The notes under the pieces are model-generated. The model was not told the origin of the DNA. It made no database searches and was given only the letters and a program-made list of their open reading frames with translations. A program made the translations under genes and the position numbers. DNA of 64,000 nucleotides from Hyphomicrobiales bacterium (lineage in GTDB: Bacteria > Pseudomonadota > Alphaproteobacteria > Rhizobiales > Rhizobiaceae), in assembly GCA_900466005.1 (NCBI GenBank), contig UEGQ01000003.1, positions 186,001 through 250,000 of the forward strand, written 5' to 3'. Below are positions 63,678 to 64,000 of the stretch, one piece after another. Within the stretch, counting starts at the first letter, position 1. The number at the start of each line of letters is the position of its first letter.

Positions 63678-64000
63678 CTATTCGAGATTCCAGAGACGAG
63701 GCTCTGCACATTCCAGGCTGTTGCCGGCCGGATCGCGGAAATAGATCGACCGGGCGCCGTTCGGCCAGTGGAAGTCGGCCTCGATCGCGACGCCGCCCGC
63801 CCGGAGCCGGGCAATGATGGTATCCATCTTCTCACGCGAGACCCGGAAGCAAGCGTGCCCCGGACCGGTCGCGCCGTGCGGCGGTACGGGAAAAGCATCG
63901 GCCGGCGCTGGGTGCGCGGTCGCCGAAGGATCGAAGATCAGCAGGATGCCTGCACCGCAGCGAAAAAAGACGTGCCGTCCTTCCTGCCGGATTACGACGT
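63678..64000 (-). CDS. VOC (glyoxalase/bleomycin resistance) family protein, partial
   Basis: The C-terminal 106 codons of a gene whose start lies beyond the window. The protein ends [25 protein letters not shown], the metal-site FRDPxGNxLE motif of vicinal-oxygen-chelate enzymes, and carries [16 protein letters not shown] further in. The reaction is unknown. It is co-directional with rdgB, whose start lies ten bases downstream. Confidence 0.85.
   Translation of the reverse strand, partial: VVIRQEGRHVFFRCGAGILLIFDPSATAHPAPADAFPVPPHGATGPGHACFRVSREKMDTIIARLRAGGVAIEADFHWPNGARSIYFRDPAGNSLECAEPRLWNLE

Noticed and set aside
1..64000. CRISPR array, prophage, integron, toxin-antitoxin pair or defence system
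   Set aside because: No regularly spaced repeats, integrase or transposase genes, and no gene matching known defence families were seen.

Overview
This is an ordinary-looking piece of an alphaproteobacterial main chromosome, high in G+C, almost certainly from the Rhizobiaceae (Sinorhizobium/Ensifer, Agrobacterium, Rhizobium or Shinella type). The pointers are the bioBFDAZ operon with a divergent BioR repressor, a Sinorhizobium-type phosphatidylethanolamine N-methyltransferase (PmtA), a dnaA with the SSVGLGKT Walker A variant preceded by rpsT, and a 372-residue dnaN placed far from dnaA. I cannot fix the genus without a database search. I see no insertion sequence, prophage, CRISPR array, tRNA or rRNA. 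About 68 protein genes cover almost the whole window.

Layout. 1-2134: a cysteine hydrolase translationally coupled to a GlxA-type regulator, then a DUF1772 membrane protein. 2332-8099: the biotin operon, whose genes overlap end to start, with bioR divergent and two BioR-type operators between. 8145-12409: an orphan secreted protein behind an FNR/FixK-type promoter, guaA, a nucleosidase-thioesterase pair and TspO. 12446-17496: a four-gene periplasmic operon (imelysin, dihaem cytochrome, second imelysin, DUF1513 propeller) that looks like an iron or redox system lacking its own permease. 17638-30628: housekeeping genes (RsmB-type methyltransferase, RlpA, QueG, UppP, a complex I NDUFA9-like protein, PyrF, PmtA, DnaN, RsmI, YraN) plus a 52-residue secreted peptide and a secreted beta-helix protein. 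30751-34982: the ugpBAEC glycerol-3-phosphate importer with a candidate Pho box. 35123-43211: cupin, gshB, comM, cysK, then LysE and DMT exporters, an Lrp/AsnC regulator and dut. 43303-50948: prfC, a third LysE with an AraC regulator, riboswitch-controlled thiD, and small redox or stress genes. 50945-56515: coaBC, ubiB, ubiE, mutM and an enoyl-CoA hydratase. 56712-59370: rpsT and dnaA. 59428-64000: methyltransferases, an EamA exporter, hemW, rdgB and the end of a VOC protein.

The most interesting part is the 835-base rpsT-dnaA interval (56979-57813). Reading downstream it holds the rpsT terminator, an array of PhoB-like heptamers, a tight cluster of GANTC (CcrM) sites partly built into a palindrome, and a compact structured element ending in an intrinsic terminator. 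That last element could be a small RNA or a dnaA leader attenuator, and its arm can also pair with the leader near the dnaA start. Together these suggest layered control of replication initiation. This is inference from sequence only.

Other regulatory signals with good sequence support are the BioR palindromes, a TPP riboswitch with a Shine-Dalgarno-sequestering hairpin before thiD, a well-spaced FNR-type promoter, the rpsT promoter, and strong hairpins between the first and second genes of both the ugp and the imelysin operons.
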